From JBILCM01 sp044353165 (GTDB taxonomy: Bacteria > Bacillota > Bacilli > Paenibacillales > YIM-B00363), in NCBI GenBank assembly GCA_044353165.1, contig JBILCM010000001.1, positions 1 through 64,000 on the forward strand: 64,000 nt of DNA, in the 5' to 3' direction. The notes under the pieces are model-generated. The model did not search any database. It had not been told where the DNA came from and saw nothing but the letters and a program-made list of their open reading frames with translations. This document shows positions 42,019 to 51,498 of this stretch, piece after piece (position 1 is the first letter of the stretch; every line of letters starts with the position of its first letter). The translations under genes and the position numbers were made by a program.

Positions 42019-43155
42019 ATGAAAATTATATCCGTAAAGACCAATGCATACCGTATTCCACCAAGTGTGCCTTGGGAAGATGCTACGAATAAAGTGAAAG
42101 CATTGGAACTTATTGTCGTCGAATTGAAAACCGATTCTGGTCTGGTCGGCACAGGAATTAGTTATACGGTAGACATCGGCGGAACAGCGATCAAAACTTT
42201 GATTGAAGACTACCTTGCCAACTTAGTCATCGGTATGGATCCGTTAGCCTATGAGGCGATCTGGCAAAAGCTGCATCGCCAATCAAGACGTCTTGGCTTG
42301 GGCGTAAACTCCATGGCGATCGCTGCGATCGATATAGCGGTATGGGATCTCATGGGCAAGCACTACAAACAACCGCTCTATCAATTGCTAGGCGGCGCAA
42401 AAACCCATATACGTTCTTATATTAGTGAAATTAATTTGAGTGATCATGATACGGTTCAACAACTCATGGATCGCGTCGATCAGTATAAGGCGCAAGGGTA
42501 CCAGACCGTCAAAATCAAAATCGGCAAAGAACATATAGAAGAGGACATCGAACGCATTCGCAAAGCCAAAGAACGCCTTGGCCCCCACGGTAACATTCTC
42601 GTCGATTTAAACCAAAAATGGAATGTAGCAGAAGCCCTTAGTAAAGCCTCCATGTTGGATGCGCTGCATTTGGGATGGATTGAAGAACCGTTGTTGTACC
42701 ATGATATCCAAGGCCACCAACTTCTAAAGAATGCTATCCGCACCCCAATTGCACTTGGCGAAAGTTTGTACAGTAAATACCAGTTCCTTGATTATCTGAA
42801 GGCGAACGCGGTCGATATTGTGCAAGCCGATGTGGCATTCGTTGGAGGGATTACGGAATGGCACAAAATTGCTCATCTTTCGAACGCCTATGGAAAACAA
42901 GTTGCCCCCCATTTCATGATGGAGCTCTCGATCCATTTGCTCTGTGGTGTCACGAATGGGTTTATGCTTGAGAATGTCGTGGGCGGTTCGCTTACAGAAT
43001 TAGGCATATTGGAGATTCCAATCACCGTAAACAACGGCATCGGAATTCCATCGGATCGACCAGGCCACGGCATCGTACTCGATCAAGCGGTGCTCGCCGC
43101 ATATGAAATCAATCCAATCGACATCCGCTCATCATTCGAAGGCGGAAGTAAATAA
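42019..43155 (+). CDS. Enolase-superfamily sugar-acid dehydratase/racemase (MR-like)
   Basis: The ~378-aa enzyme has the K-x-K catalytic site (VKIKIG), metal ligands D (VDLNQKW), E (WIEEPL) and E (LGESLYS), and a His (VAPHFMM) in the general-base position of the mandelate-racemase group. The N-terminal capping domain begins ISVKTNAYRIPPS. It should dehydrate a sugar acid in the cytoplasm with Mg. AGGAGA lies 8 nt before the ATG at 42019. The exact acid cannot be read from sequence. Confidence 0.87.
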   Translation: MKIISVKTNAYRIPPSVPWEDATNKVKALELIVVELKTDSGLVGTGISYTVDIGGTAIKTLIEDYLANLVIGMDPLAYEAIWQKLHRQSRRLGLGVNSMAIAAIDIAVWDLMGKHYKQPLYQLLGGAKTHIRSYISEINLSDHDTVQQLMDRVDQYKAQGYQTVKIKIGKEHIEEDIERIRKAKERLGPHGNILVDLNQKWNVAEALSKASMLDALHLGWIEEPLLYHDIQGHQLLKNAIRTPIALGESLYSKYQFLDYLKANAVDIVQADVAFVGGITEWHKIAHLSNAYGKQVAPHFMMELSIHLLCGVTNGFMLENVVGGSLTELGILEIPITVNNGIGIPSDRPGHGIVLDQAVLAAYEINPIDIRSSFEGGSK

Positions 43156-43170
43156 ACAACTGTTGAGGTA

Positions 43171-44022
43171 ATGAACATGACCCATTTAAAACACTTGCAA
43201 GGTCGAACCGCTGTCATCACCGGAGGAAGCGGTGTATTGTGTCAGGCCATGGCGTTGGAACTCGCCAAACACCAAGTCAACATCGTGATTCTAAACCGCA
43301 CAGAGGCGAAAGGTAGGAAAGTCGCAGAGCACATCAAACAATGCGGCGGCCAAGCAATAGCTCTCGGTTGTGATGTGACGAATGTACAGAGTGTAATAGA
43401 GGCAGAGCGCGTTGTGATTGAGACGTTCGGTTCATGCGATATTCTCATCAATGGAGCGGGCGGCGGTCACCCTGATGGGAATACATCCAATGAAGTATTG
43501 AATATCCATGATCTAGACAACCCTGAAGTAAAGACGATCTACGACATCACACGAGAAGGTTTTCAACATGTATTCGATCTGAACATGTTAGGGACTTGGA
43601 TCCCTTGTCAAGTATTCAGCAGACGAATGCTGCACAAAGAAGGTGCTGTTATCATCAATATTTCCTCGATGGCCTCACCCCGACCAGCGACCAAAGTGCC
43701 TGCCTACAGTGCATCCAAGGCCGCGATTGACAACTTGACGAAGTGGTTAGCCGTTTATTTTTGCGACGTTGGGATTCGTGTGAATGCCATCGCTCCCGGT
43801 TTTTTTCTGACAGAACAAAACCGTAAGTTGCTCACCCATGCAGACGGAACCCTCACCGAACGATCCAAAAAGATTATTACCCATACACCGATGAGAAGGT
43901 TTGGGCGTCCAGAAGATTTGCTTGGCACACTCATGTGGCTCGTAGATGAACAGGCATCTGGTTTCGTTACGGGTATCACAGTGCCTGTAGATGGCGGTTT
44001 TATGGCTTATTCCGGTGTGTAG
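43171..44022 (+). CDS. SDR oxidoreductase, D-mannonate oxidoreductase-like
   Basis: The 283-aa protein has the SDR cofactor loop TGGSGVLCQAMA, NGAGG, the S-Y-x3-K catalytic set (ISSMASPRPATKVPAYSASK) and a C-terminal VDGGF. The insert HPDGNTSNEVLNIHDLDNPEVKTIYDI after NGAGG is typical of the mannonate/fructuronate reductase group (YjmF/UxuB-like). With the two upstream enzymes it should interconvert a keto-acid and its alcohol. A second ATG at 43177 has better spacing to GAGG. Confidence 0.87.
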   Translation: MNMTHLKHLQGRTAVITGGSGVLCQAMALELAKHQVNIVILNRTEAKGRKVAEHIKQCGGQAIALGCDVTNVQSVIEAERVVIETFGSCDILINGAGGGHPDGNTSNEVLNIHDLDNPEVKTIYDITREGFQHVFDLNMLGTWIPCQVFSRRMLHKEGAVIINISSMASPRPATKVPAYSASKAAIDNLTKWLAVYFCDVGIRVNAIAPGFFLTEQNRKLLTHADGTLTERSKKIITHTPMRRFGRPEDLLGTLMWLVDEQASGFVTGITVPVDGGFMAYSGV

Positions 44023-44036
44023 TCATACACACTCTC

Positions 44037-44363
44037 ATGACTCGAATACCAACAAACAAGTCACACGAGCGAATGTTCATTTCACTTGCCATCCGTTATG
44101 ATCATGTTAAACAATGGATTGAAGATTCGCATCATATTGTAGGGAAACCGTTCGTCATGGGGGAATACAATACACATCGTAACCATGAAGTGTATTGGCA
44201 GGCGATGTTCCAAGCGATGGAAGACTTCGGCGGGAATGGAGATTTATTCTGGTGTTATCATTCCACGCGAGGTTCCAGTGGCCTGGATGTGCTGCATGGC
44301 GATGGTATTCTGGAACACACCTACAAACCTCATCAATACAGGATGAAGTCCAGAAATCTTTGA
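44037..44363 (+). pseudogene. C-terminal remnant of a GH5-like glycosidase (mannanase/cellulase type)
   Basis: The 108 codons read YDHVKQWIEDSHHIVGKPF, VMGEYNTHR, then VYWQAMFQAMEDF and GDLFWCYHSTRGSSGLDVL. That looks like the last barrel strands of a (beta/alpha)8 glycosidase; E in GEYN would be the catalytic nucleophile. The N-terminal two-thirds, with the acid/base residue, is missing, and there is no ribosome site. The fragment abuts the SDR gene (14 bases), so a deletion probably joined the two. Confidence 0.6.
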
Positions 44364-44401
44364 CGACAAAAAGATGCTGAGCCATTGCGCTTCAGCATCT
44401 T
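44364..44401 (-). terminator. Terminator between convergent units
   Basis: AAGATGCTGA (44371-44380) and TCAGCATCTT (44392-44401) form a perfect 10-bp stem with an 11-base loop. On the minus strand TTTTTGTC follows, so it ends the long minus-strand locus; it may also work for the plus strand. Confidence 0.75.
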
Positions 44402-44421
44402 CTCATATTCCCTATAGAACA

Positions 44422-45429
44422 CTACATCACAACAGGCATGCCCGTCCTGGCCGATGCGTAAATCGCTTCCACCCATTGTATCGTCCGGATGTTGTCTTCC
44501 CCGCTTGAGATCGGCTGTTCACCTGATTGGATACAGGAAAGAAAATGGTTCATTTGGTTCAACGTAAAATTTCCGTAATCCGGTATGGCGACATCCTCGA
44601 GTTGACGTTCATGGGCTAGTACAGCTGATGTCGTCTGGCTCGTGACGATCTTCATGTTCCCTTTGTTGTCGACAAATAACGCTCCACGGTCCCCATACAC
44701 TTGAAGCGGTCCTGCGTCTTCATTCACGAATGGTGTAGTTGAGGTCATCATTTGGCCTAAAGTTCCCGATGCGAATTCAAATTGAATCATCGAGATGTTC
44801 TCCGCATCATGGAGAGAGCGGTCACATGTATACTTGTTTTGCGCATACACTCGCTTCACTTCACCGAACACAAAGCGCAAGAAGTCCAAATTGTGTACAA
44901 CGAGACCGATCACCGCACCCCCGCCGGACAAATGACCATCGTAAATCCAATGTCCCTTAGGGTAAAAATCGTGGAAATTCAGCACCCAATCCGAACGCAC
45001 CATCTCGATCTTCCCCAACTCTCCACGATCGATGATGTTCTTGACATGCACATTCCAAGACGTGTAACGCCAATTTTGTGCGACCATGAGCGTCTTCTTC
45101 TGCTGCTTCGCTTCCGCGAGCATGGCTCGACATTGTTCCGTCGTATGGGCCATCGGTTTTTCAACTAATACATGTTTCCCCGCGCGCAAAGCCCGTATCG
45201 TCATCTCCGCGTGCAGGTGATGAGGCACGGCAAGCACAACCGCATCAATCGACGCTGACTGCAGAAACTGCGAATAATCTTGATAAGTCGCGATTCCCTC
45301 CGGCACTTGCGACAAGCGCTGCATGTCCATGTCGCAAACCGCATACAGTTTTTGCTCAGGAAATCCGTGAAGCAACGCCTGAACATGATTCATGCCCATG
45401 CGTAAACCCACAACGCCGACTCTTGTCAT
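44422..45429 (-). CDS. Gfo/Idh/MocA-family oxidoreductase
   Basis: The 335-aa enzyme has a Rossmann start (VGVVGLRMGMNHV), the EKP motif (HVLVEKPMAH) and GGAVIGLVVHNLDFLRFVFGEV in the C-terminal domain. GGAGGAG precedes the ATG. It is last in the minus-strand locus, 21 bases after the SDR gene; SDR plus Gfo pairs often act in sequence on one sugar. The cofactor loop lacks the usual GxGxxG third glycine pattern, reading GLRMG, which occurs in other members. Confidence 0.88.
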   Translation of the reverse strand: MTRVGVVGLRMGMNHVQALLHGFPEQKLYAVCDMDMQRLSQVPEGIATYQDYSQFLQSASIDAVVLAVPHHLHAEMTIRALRAGKHVLVEKPMAHTTEQCRAMLAEAKQQKKTLMVAQNWRYTSWNVHVKNIIDRGELGKIEMVRSDWVLNFHDFYPKGHWIYDGHLSGGGAVIGLVVHNLDFLRFVFGEVKRVYAQNKYTCDRSLHDAENISMIQFEFASGTLGQMMTSTTPFVNEDAGPLQVYGDRGALFVDNKGNMKIVTSQTTSAVLAHERQLEDVAIPDYGNFTLNQMNHFLSCIQSGEQPISSGEDNIRTIQWVEAIYASARTGMPVVM

Positions 45430-45450
45430 ATGCTCTCCTCCAATGGAGTG

Positions 45451-46236
45451 TCAAATAAGCTTCGCGTTATACAATCGTGCACTCACACCGCCGTCAAGAA
45501 CAAGGGTCGAACCGGTCAAGTTCTTGGATTCATCGGAAGCCAAGTACACACAAAGCATTGCGATGTCTTGAGGATCTACGATTTGATTGAGCACGTGCAA
45601 GTCTAGCATCTCGCGCTCACTTGCCTGTGGATCCGAATGGCTGGCTAACCAATGACGCAGATGCGGTGTTTCCGTGAACCCTGGGCATACGGCATTCACG
45701 CGGATGCCGTCTTTGCCGAACGTCAGTGCCATGCTTCGCGTCATGCCGTTGACACCCGCTTTCGCCGCGGCGTACATCTCCGTATTCGGTAACGTGGCCA
45801 TCGCATGGCCGGATGAGATATTAATGATAGAGCCTTTGCGCGCTCGTTGCATGATCGGAATAAACTTCTGGCTGCACAAAAACACACCGCGCAAATCAAC
45901 ATTCATCAAGAAATCCCAATCTTTGAGCGTTGCTTCAAGCATCGGTTTAAAACTTGTAACGCCTGCATTGTTGACGAGCGCATCCACACGTCCATAACGT
46001 TGTTCCACTTGTGTAGCTAGTGCGGCAATGCTCTCTTCGGATGTGACATCGGTATGGATATATATAGCCCGTTCATCGCCAATTTCCTGGTTGAACGCAT
46101 CTGCGACGCGTTGACCATCGGGTTCAATCGTGGCAATAACGACATAAGCGCCTTGGCGCACAAACTCATGAGCGATGCCTTTGCCAATTCCTTTGCCTGC
46201 ACCTGTAACGACTGTAACTTGATCACGGAGTCTCAT
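45451..46236 (-). CDS. SDR-family oxidoreductase
   Basis: The ~261-aa classical SDR has TGAGKGIGKGIA, NNAG, the catalytic Y-x3-K (YAAAKAGVNGMTRSM) and a C-terminal LDGGVS. The start at 46236 has GGAAGG upstream; open frame further upstream overlaps the GH31 remnant. It probably oxidises a sugar released by the hydrolases of this locus. Substrate not predictable. Confidence 0.88.
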   Translation of the reverse strand: MRLRDQVTVVTGAGKGIGKGIAHEFVRQGAYVVIATIEPDGQRVADAFNQEIGDERAIYIHTDVTSEESIAALATQVEQRYGRVDALVNNAGVTSFKPMLEATLKDWDFLMNVDLRGVFLCSQKFIPIMQRARKGSIINISSGHAMATLPNTEMYAAAKAGVNGMTRSMALTFGKDGIRVNAVCPGFTETPHLRHWLASHSDPQASEREMLDLHVLNQIVDPQDIAMLCVYLASDESKNLTGSTLVLDGGVSARLYNAKLI

Positions 46237-46268
46237 CTTCTCACCTTCCAACAAACTGTTCCTTATCA

Positions 46269-48117
46269 TTACACATGGACTTCAATCACGTTCACTCGAA
46301 CTTTCGCAGATATGTTCGTGGCATTCCACTGCATACCAGACGGCGTCATGGCATAGGAGATGGTGCCATAATCCGTCGGGGACCAATAAATATGTTTCGA
46401 GCCTTGACCGCTTGAAGCATAAATATCGACATAAAGCGTATCCCACTCACTGTTTTCTTCAATATGATCTTTGACATCTGTCGTCACGATCATGCTGCCT
46501 TCACGGATGAATATGGGCATATGATCGAGTGAACAATACACGTCAATCCATTGCTGTCCAGTATATCCTTTCCTCGTCCAAAAATCTATCCAGTTCCCTG
46601 CGGGTAAATAGACTTTGCGCACGCCTTCTTGCATAAACACAGGTGCAACCAGCATGTCGTTCGTGAATAAATATTGCGTATCCAGATTTCGCACATTGTA
46701 ATCGTGCGGGTATTCAAGGACGAGCGCTTTCAACATCGGCTCGCCTTGGTTCACGCATTGAACGGCACTGCTGTATATTTGCGGCAACAAGCTGTAACGC
46801 AGTTCTGTATATTTCTTGCAGATCTGATACACTTCTTCCCCGTATTGCCATGGTTCGTGTTTGGCTCCGCCATGGCAACGCGAATGCGATGTAAACATCC
46901 CGAATTGATACCATCTAGCATAGAGATCCGGTGTAGGTTCGCCGACAAACCCGCCAATATCATGACTGAAGAATACAAATCCACTCATCCCTGCATTCAG
47001 AATCGCGCGCAATTGACCGGCCATATTCGGATAATTACAACGCACGTCCCCTGCCCAATGAACAGGGAATTTCTGTGAACCGATAAAACCCGAACGCACC
47101 CAGATCATCGCTTCATGACCCTTGATTTCTTGCGTGGCCTCGAACACGACCCGCGAATATTCTAGCGTATAAAAGTTGTGTCCTTCTATGCCTCGCATGC
47201 CGTTATAATATACCGCTTCATCCGGACCTAGTTCTCCTAAGTCCACTTTGATGACGTCACAACCTTCGCGAATCACACGCTTAATTTCCTCTTTAAACCA
47301 ACGATCCGCTTGCGGATTGGTGAAATCGACATACACGAAAGGCGCAGACCAGAAATTCATCGGTCCTTCATTCACAATGACGTTGCCTTCACCATCTTGC
47401 AGGAAATACCCGCCTTGGATGCCTTCTTCGTACAATCGGCAATCTTGCGGTATGTAAGGCGCAACCCATAGACTCAACTTGAAGCCTAAGCTCCTCATCT
47501 CTTGGACCATGCGCTCATGTTGACTGAAATTATCGCCCCACTCCAGATTGCACACCAAGCTTTTCATATTCATCCACACGGGGTCGATGTGCAGCACATA
47601 ATAGTCCAACATATCGCCATGCACTTTGATATTGTAAGACTCCGATGATTTGGACCCCATGTCAAAGAACGACTTCGTCGATTGATTCAATAAGATGCCG
47701 TACCCTTTGGTACTCATAAAGAACGGTACATTCTTATAAGAACGATACGTCATCGTGCTGGCAGGGTCGACGTTCCAAATTTCATGCACGAGCCCGCGTT
47801 TGTTCAAGTCCATGAATTTCTCACCAAAGCCGTAGAAATCTTCATCGTTAGCACGTTCGAACGATTGACACATAAAGCTTTCACCATCGACCAACACTTT
47901 ACCGAGCGGAGGACTGTAATACCCAAAATAAATTTAACTGTTTCGCTTGAAATTCCTTCACCGGAAGCATCTCAGCCAAATTGATTTTTAAGCCGTCGTG
48001 TAGGATTTCGTGCCCATCATACATTTTTGCAATACTTGCAATCCCTTTGTTTAATTCCAAGCTAATATCATGTTGCACGTAAGTAAATTTCATCGTAATC
48101 CTCTCCATTCCCCACAA
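46269..48117 (-). pseudogene. GH31 alpha-glucosidase-like gene, frameshifted and internally deleted
   Basis: The main frame (46269-47897) encodes 542 residues of a GH31 enzyme: GFGEKFMDLNKRG, KSFFDMGSKS, nucleophile Asp in VIKVDLGELG, acid/base Asp in HWAGDVR and FVGEPTPDLYARWYQFG. The short N-terminal frame (47899-48117, MKFTYVQHDISLEL) is out of register; continuing one frame into the other needs a shift near 47900-47935. At about 47595-47605 DMLDYY runs straight into VLHIDPVWM, whereas relatives have some 50-60 residues between (the ring of PxWAxG and xSQxEV). The N-terminal domain is also far shorter than usual. Probably inactive. Confidence 0.7.
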
Positions 48118-48120
48118 TGT

Positions 48121-49851
48121 TTATTTGCGTTGATACCAATCATTGACTTCTTTGGTCATCTCTTGGCCGCCATTGGCATACCAATCTTCAACAAATTGAT
48201 CGAATGCTTCAAGCGGTACGTTACCTTTGATGATGTTGACAAACACGTCTTTCTCCATTTTCTTGAGATACGCCCCTTTTTGTAACATGGTGTCTGTCGG
48301 CGCACCGAAAAATTCGTCGTATTTGTCATACAACCCTTGCTTTTCTTGTTGCTGATACAATTCGATGTTCAAGTTATGTCCTTCGATGTTTTTTCGCTCG
48401 ACCAACGCCGAATATTCAAACCAATCTGGACTTCCTGAGCGAATCTGTTCCCCTTTTTTCATCGTTTCATAGATTCTTGCGTACGTATCATATAATTGTG
48501 TCACCCGTTGATTGATCCGCATCCCAAAGATCAAATGAACAGAATCGGTTTCGTTAATATTGTTGGCATTCGGAAAATTGAAATATTGCGGCCCTTCCCG
48601 TTTGTATCCATCCAACAACCCCAGCGGTTCATTATCGTATTTAAAAGCAAACTTCTGCCGCAGATCCTCGTGTGAGCGGAATAACGATTCTACGTATTCA
48701 TTAAACTGCAGGATGACGGCCTCCGGATGATGCGTTCCTTTCGTTATGGCAATGCCTTCCCCAAACGGAAAGTTCACAATAAATGAAGACTTGCGATTTT
48801 CAACAAACAAGGGAACCGGATAAATCTTGGCTTGCGGGACGCGTTTCACCGTGTCCAAAAAAACACTGTGCACATACCACCAAGGTCCATATAACGACAA
48901 GGCATTACCCATAATAAAATCCTGATTTTCTTTTTTTAAGGTGAACTCCGGGTCAATCCATCCAGATGTATACCACTGGCGTAATTTGGATAACGCTTGT
49001 TTCGTCTCTGGTTGTATACTGCCGTACATTAATGTGTTGTTGTCGTTCTTTAACCAAGCATGGGGGAAGGAACCGAGCGCATTGGCTACGACTTCCATTC
49101 CTTGTATTTTATGATCGTTGATCACTTGCATATAATGCGGGTATTTGCTAGGGTAAACCGCTTTATAACGTGCCATCACCTTCTCGTAGGCAGCGATCGT
49201 TAATGGCATTCCCGCTTCCAGTTGATCAAGCAGATCGTTACGGATCCAATGGGTGTTATTGCTACCTGCCCATTTGTCCAAAATCGTAGGCATCGCATAT
49301 ATTTTCCCTTGATACGTCGTCGCTTCGAACAACTTGCCATCTACGGATTGATTGGCTTCGGCGAGCAAATATTTCAGCAAAGGTGAAGCATGCTTTTCAA
49401 TAAGATCATCAAGCGGATGAATAAGACCTAACTTGGCCATGTTAATAATTTCTGAAGCCGGTCGTTTGATCACATTAGGCAAATTACGACTTGCAATTGC
49501 ATAATTCATTTTTTGTTTATCAGACTCAAAATCATGTGCAATCCATTTGGGTTTCCAGATGATGCCCATCGTATCGCGCGACCAATGGACATAAGTATTG
49601 TTATCAATATCATGTCCCGGTGCAAACAGGTTTTCCCCTGTTGAAGAAAGGATATAGTTTTGTGTCAGCGTAATCGGAGGGTCATATCGGGGGATCCCAT
49701 CGATGATTTGGTAAGCCGGCACTCCCGTTGGAGCAGGCAATGGAACCATGGGATCTTCTCGCTGCGTGAGGTACATGGCAGACAATAGCAAAATCCCTCC
49801 GCTCACCATGCTGACGATCACGTAGAATCGTATTCGATTTCGCATACGCAT
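48121..49851 (-). CDS. Extracellular sugar-binding protein (LipO-like) without lipobox
   Basis: The ~576-aa protein resembles LipO-type binding proteins (IYAMPTILDKWAGSNNTHWIRNDLLDQL, YGPWWYVHSVF, and a C-terminal VEDWYANGGQEMTKEVNDWY). Unlike them its N-terminus (RIRFYVIVSMVSGGILLLSAMYL) has no cysteine after the helix, so it should stay anchored by the helix. It is the second binding protein in this locus. GGAGG lies 5 nt before the ATG at 49851. It follows a YesN-type regulator by 15 bases and might serve as a co-sensor for the adjacent kinase. Confidence 0.85.
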   Translation of the reverse strand: MRMRNRIRFYVIVSMVSGGILLLSAMYLTQREDPMVPLPAPTGVPAYQIIDGIPRYDPPITLTQNYILSSTGENLFAPGHDIDNNTYVHWSRDTMGIIWKPKWIAHDFESDKQKMNYAIASRNLPNVIKRPASEIINMAKLGLIHPLDDLIEKHASPLLKYLLAEANQSVDGKLFEATTYQGKIYAMPTILDKWAGSNNTHWIRNDLLDQLEAGMPLTIAAYEKVMARYKAVYPSKYPHYMQVINDHKIQGMEVVANALGSFPHAWLKNDNNTLMYGSIQPETKQALSKLRQWYTSGWIDPEFTLKKENQDFIMGNALSLYGPWWYVHSVFLDTVKRVPQAKIYPVPLFVENRKSSFIVNFPFGEGIAITKGTHHPEAVILQFNEYVESLFRSHEDLRQKFAFKYDNEPLGLLDGYKREGPQYFNFPNANNINETDSVHLIFGMRINQRVTQLYDTYARIYETMKKGEQIRSGSPDWFEYSALVERKNIEGHNLNIELYQQQEKQGLYDKYDEFFGAPTDTMLQKGAYLKKMEKDVFVNIIKGNVPLEAFDQFVEDWYANGGQEMTKEVNDWYQRK

Positions 49852-49866
49852 CACATCCTCCTGTCT

Positions 49867-51498
49867 TTATTCACTTGAACGCGACAATTGGTATTCCCTT
49901 GGGCTCGTCCCCACCATTTTTTTAAAAATCGTTTGAAAATGAGGTACGCTCTCGTAACCGATTTGATGCGCAACTTCATAGACTTTGGTACTTGCATCTT
50001 GCTTTAATAAATATTTGGCTTTCTCAATCCGCAATTTAATCATGAAATCAGATATGGACTGCCCTGTCACTTTCTTAAATAATCGTGACAAATAATTCGG
50101 ATGCAAATACACTTCTTCAGCAATATCATGCACGGTAATATCCCGCGTAAAATTTTGTTTAATAAACTCGATCGCCTTTTCAATCACATGATTGGACTGT
50201 TTGAATTCCTGGCTCGCGATAAAATGCTCATACGTGGCCAACATGTGTTGTGTCTGATCTTGCATCTGGTGAAGTGTTTTGAATTGATCGATACCTTGGA
50301 AGAACGTGCGATCTTCACCGAGCCAGTCATCCAATCGGAATCCCCGTTTCATGCTGTCTTGCAAGATCCACAATATGATTAAATGATATACCGATATAAG
50401 AGATTCATAGGAGTGTTCTGCTTCGGACTTGATCCGATCAAACCACCCAGCCATTTGTTTCATGACGGTATCCGGACTCTCTGAATAAAGCAAGGATTGA
50501 TGAATGAACGCTTGCAAGTGAGCCGCGAGTTCTAGTTGATGCTTTGCACCGCGCACGGTAAAGTCATCTGTTCCTTTAATCATCCCAAGCGGCAAAGACA
50601 AAGCCCGTTGAGCCACTTGTTTAACTTTCATATACACCGTCGGCAACCGGTACAATGCGTCAAATGGTGCGGAATAATAGATCGAGATGGTTGCGCCTAA
50701 TGTTCGATATACCGTTTGTTGCAACAAAACAGCATTCCCTTTTACCGTACGTAGTACATCAAAAATCTGATCCTCACTAACGGACTGCACGATAATGAAC
50801 AAATCTCCATACAAATCAACAAAGCTCTCGATGGCTTCTTTATCAGAGAACAGGATATCTTTCGCGAAATAACGAATCGCGGTTTCATTAACTTTGATCT
50901 CATTAACGTCAGGTTTTTTCTTCCATTGATCCACCTTGATCATCACCAGTAAAGTCGGATGCATCGCTTGAACTCGAAACGGGTACTTTTCCCAAATTTT
51001 TGTTTGGTTGAGAATTTCCGTGTGGCCTTGGACGATTTGGCCCAACAAATGTTCTTTGAGAAGAGGGATACTGTCCCGAATATACGCATGTGCCAATTCA
51101 AGTGCCTTCTTCTGCTCCAGTTGTTGCTCAATATCGATAATCGCAAGCCGAACTTCTTCGAGCAATTCTTCATAAGGGTACGGTTTCGTTAGATAACGAA
51201 AGACGCCCAGTTCGATGGCTGTTTTGGCGTATTCGAATTCGTCATAACCGGATAAAATCAAAACTTTGCAATACTTCCATGTTTCTTTTATTTTTTGAAT
51301 CAACTCCATACCGTTCATGCCAGGCATGCGGATATCGGTAATGACGATATCAATCCGGTTTTTGTGCATCACTTCCAATGCTTCACGCGCTGAATACGCT
51401 TTATGAATTTCGTGAATATCAATCTTGCTCCATGGAATGTCGTAGACTAACCCATGCACAACTTTCTTTAGATCATCGACAACCAACAAGTTATACAA
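49867..51498 (-). CDS. YesN-type response regulator (receiver plus AraC domain)
   Basis: The ~543-aa protein starts at TTG 51498 (reads LYNLLVVDDLKKVVHGL), with GGAGGGG 8 nt upstream and 8 bases of overlap with the kinase. Its receiver has the acceptor Asp in DIVITDIRMPGMNG, and the C-terminal AraC domain has EVYLHPNYLSRLFKKVTG and QIGYESVPHFQTIFKKMVG. It should control the transporter and hydrolase genes of this locus. Confidence 0.9.
   Translation of the reverse strand: MYNLLVVDDLKKVVHGLVYDIPWSKIDIHEIHKAYSAREALEVMHKNRIDIVITDIRMPGMNGMELIQKIKETWKYCKVLILSGYDEFEYAKTAIELGVFRYLTKPYPYEELLEEVRLAIIDIEQQLEQKKALELAHAYIRDSIPLLKEHLLGQIVQGHTEILNQTKIWEKYPFRVQAMHPTLLVMIKVDQWKKKPDVNEIKVNETAIRYFAKDILFSDKEAIESFVDLYGDLFIIVQSVSEDQIFDVLRTVKGNAVLLQQTVYRTLGATISIYYSAPFDALYRLPTVYMKVKQVAQRALSLPLGMIKGTDDFTVRGAKHQLELAAHLQAFIHQSLLYSESPDTVMKQMAGWFDRIKSEAEHSYESLISVYHLIILWILQDSMKRGFRLDDWLGEDRTFFQGIDQFKTLHQMQDQTQHMLATYEHFIASQEFKQSNHVIEKAIEFIKQNFTRDITVHDIAEEVYLHPNYLSRLFKKVTGQSISDFMIKLRIEKAKYLLKQDASTKVYEVAHQIGYESVPHFQTIFKKMVGTSPREYQLSRSSE

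Noticed and set aside
47899..48117. Separate small gene of 72 codons before the GH31 frame
   Set aside because: It overlaps the place where the GH31 N-terminus belongs and its end runs into GH31-like residues in the next frame, so a frameshifted single gene is more likely.
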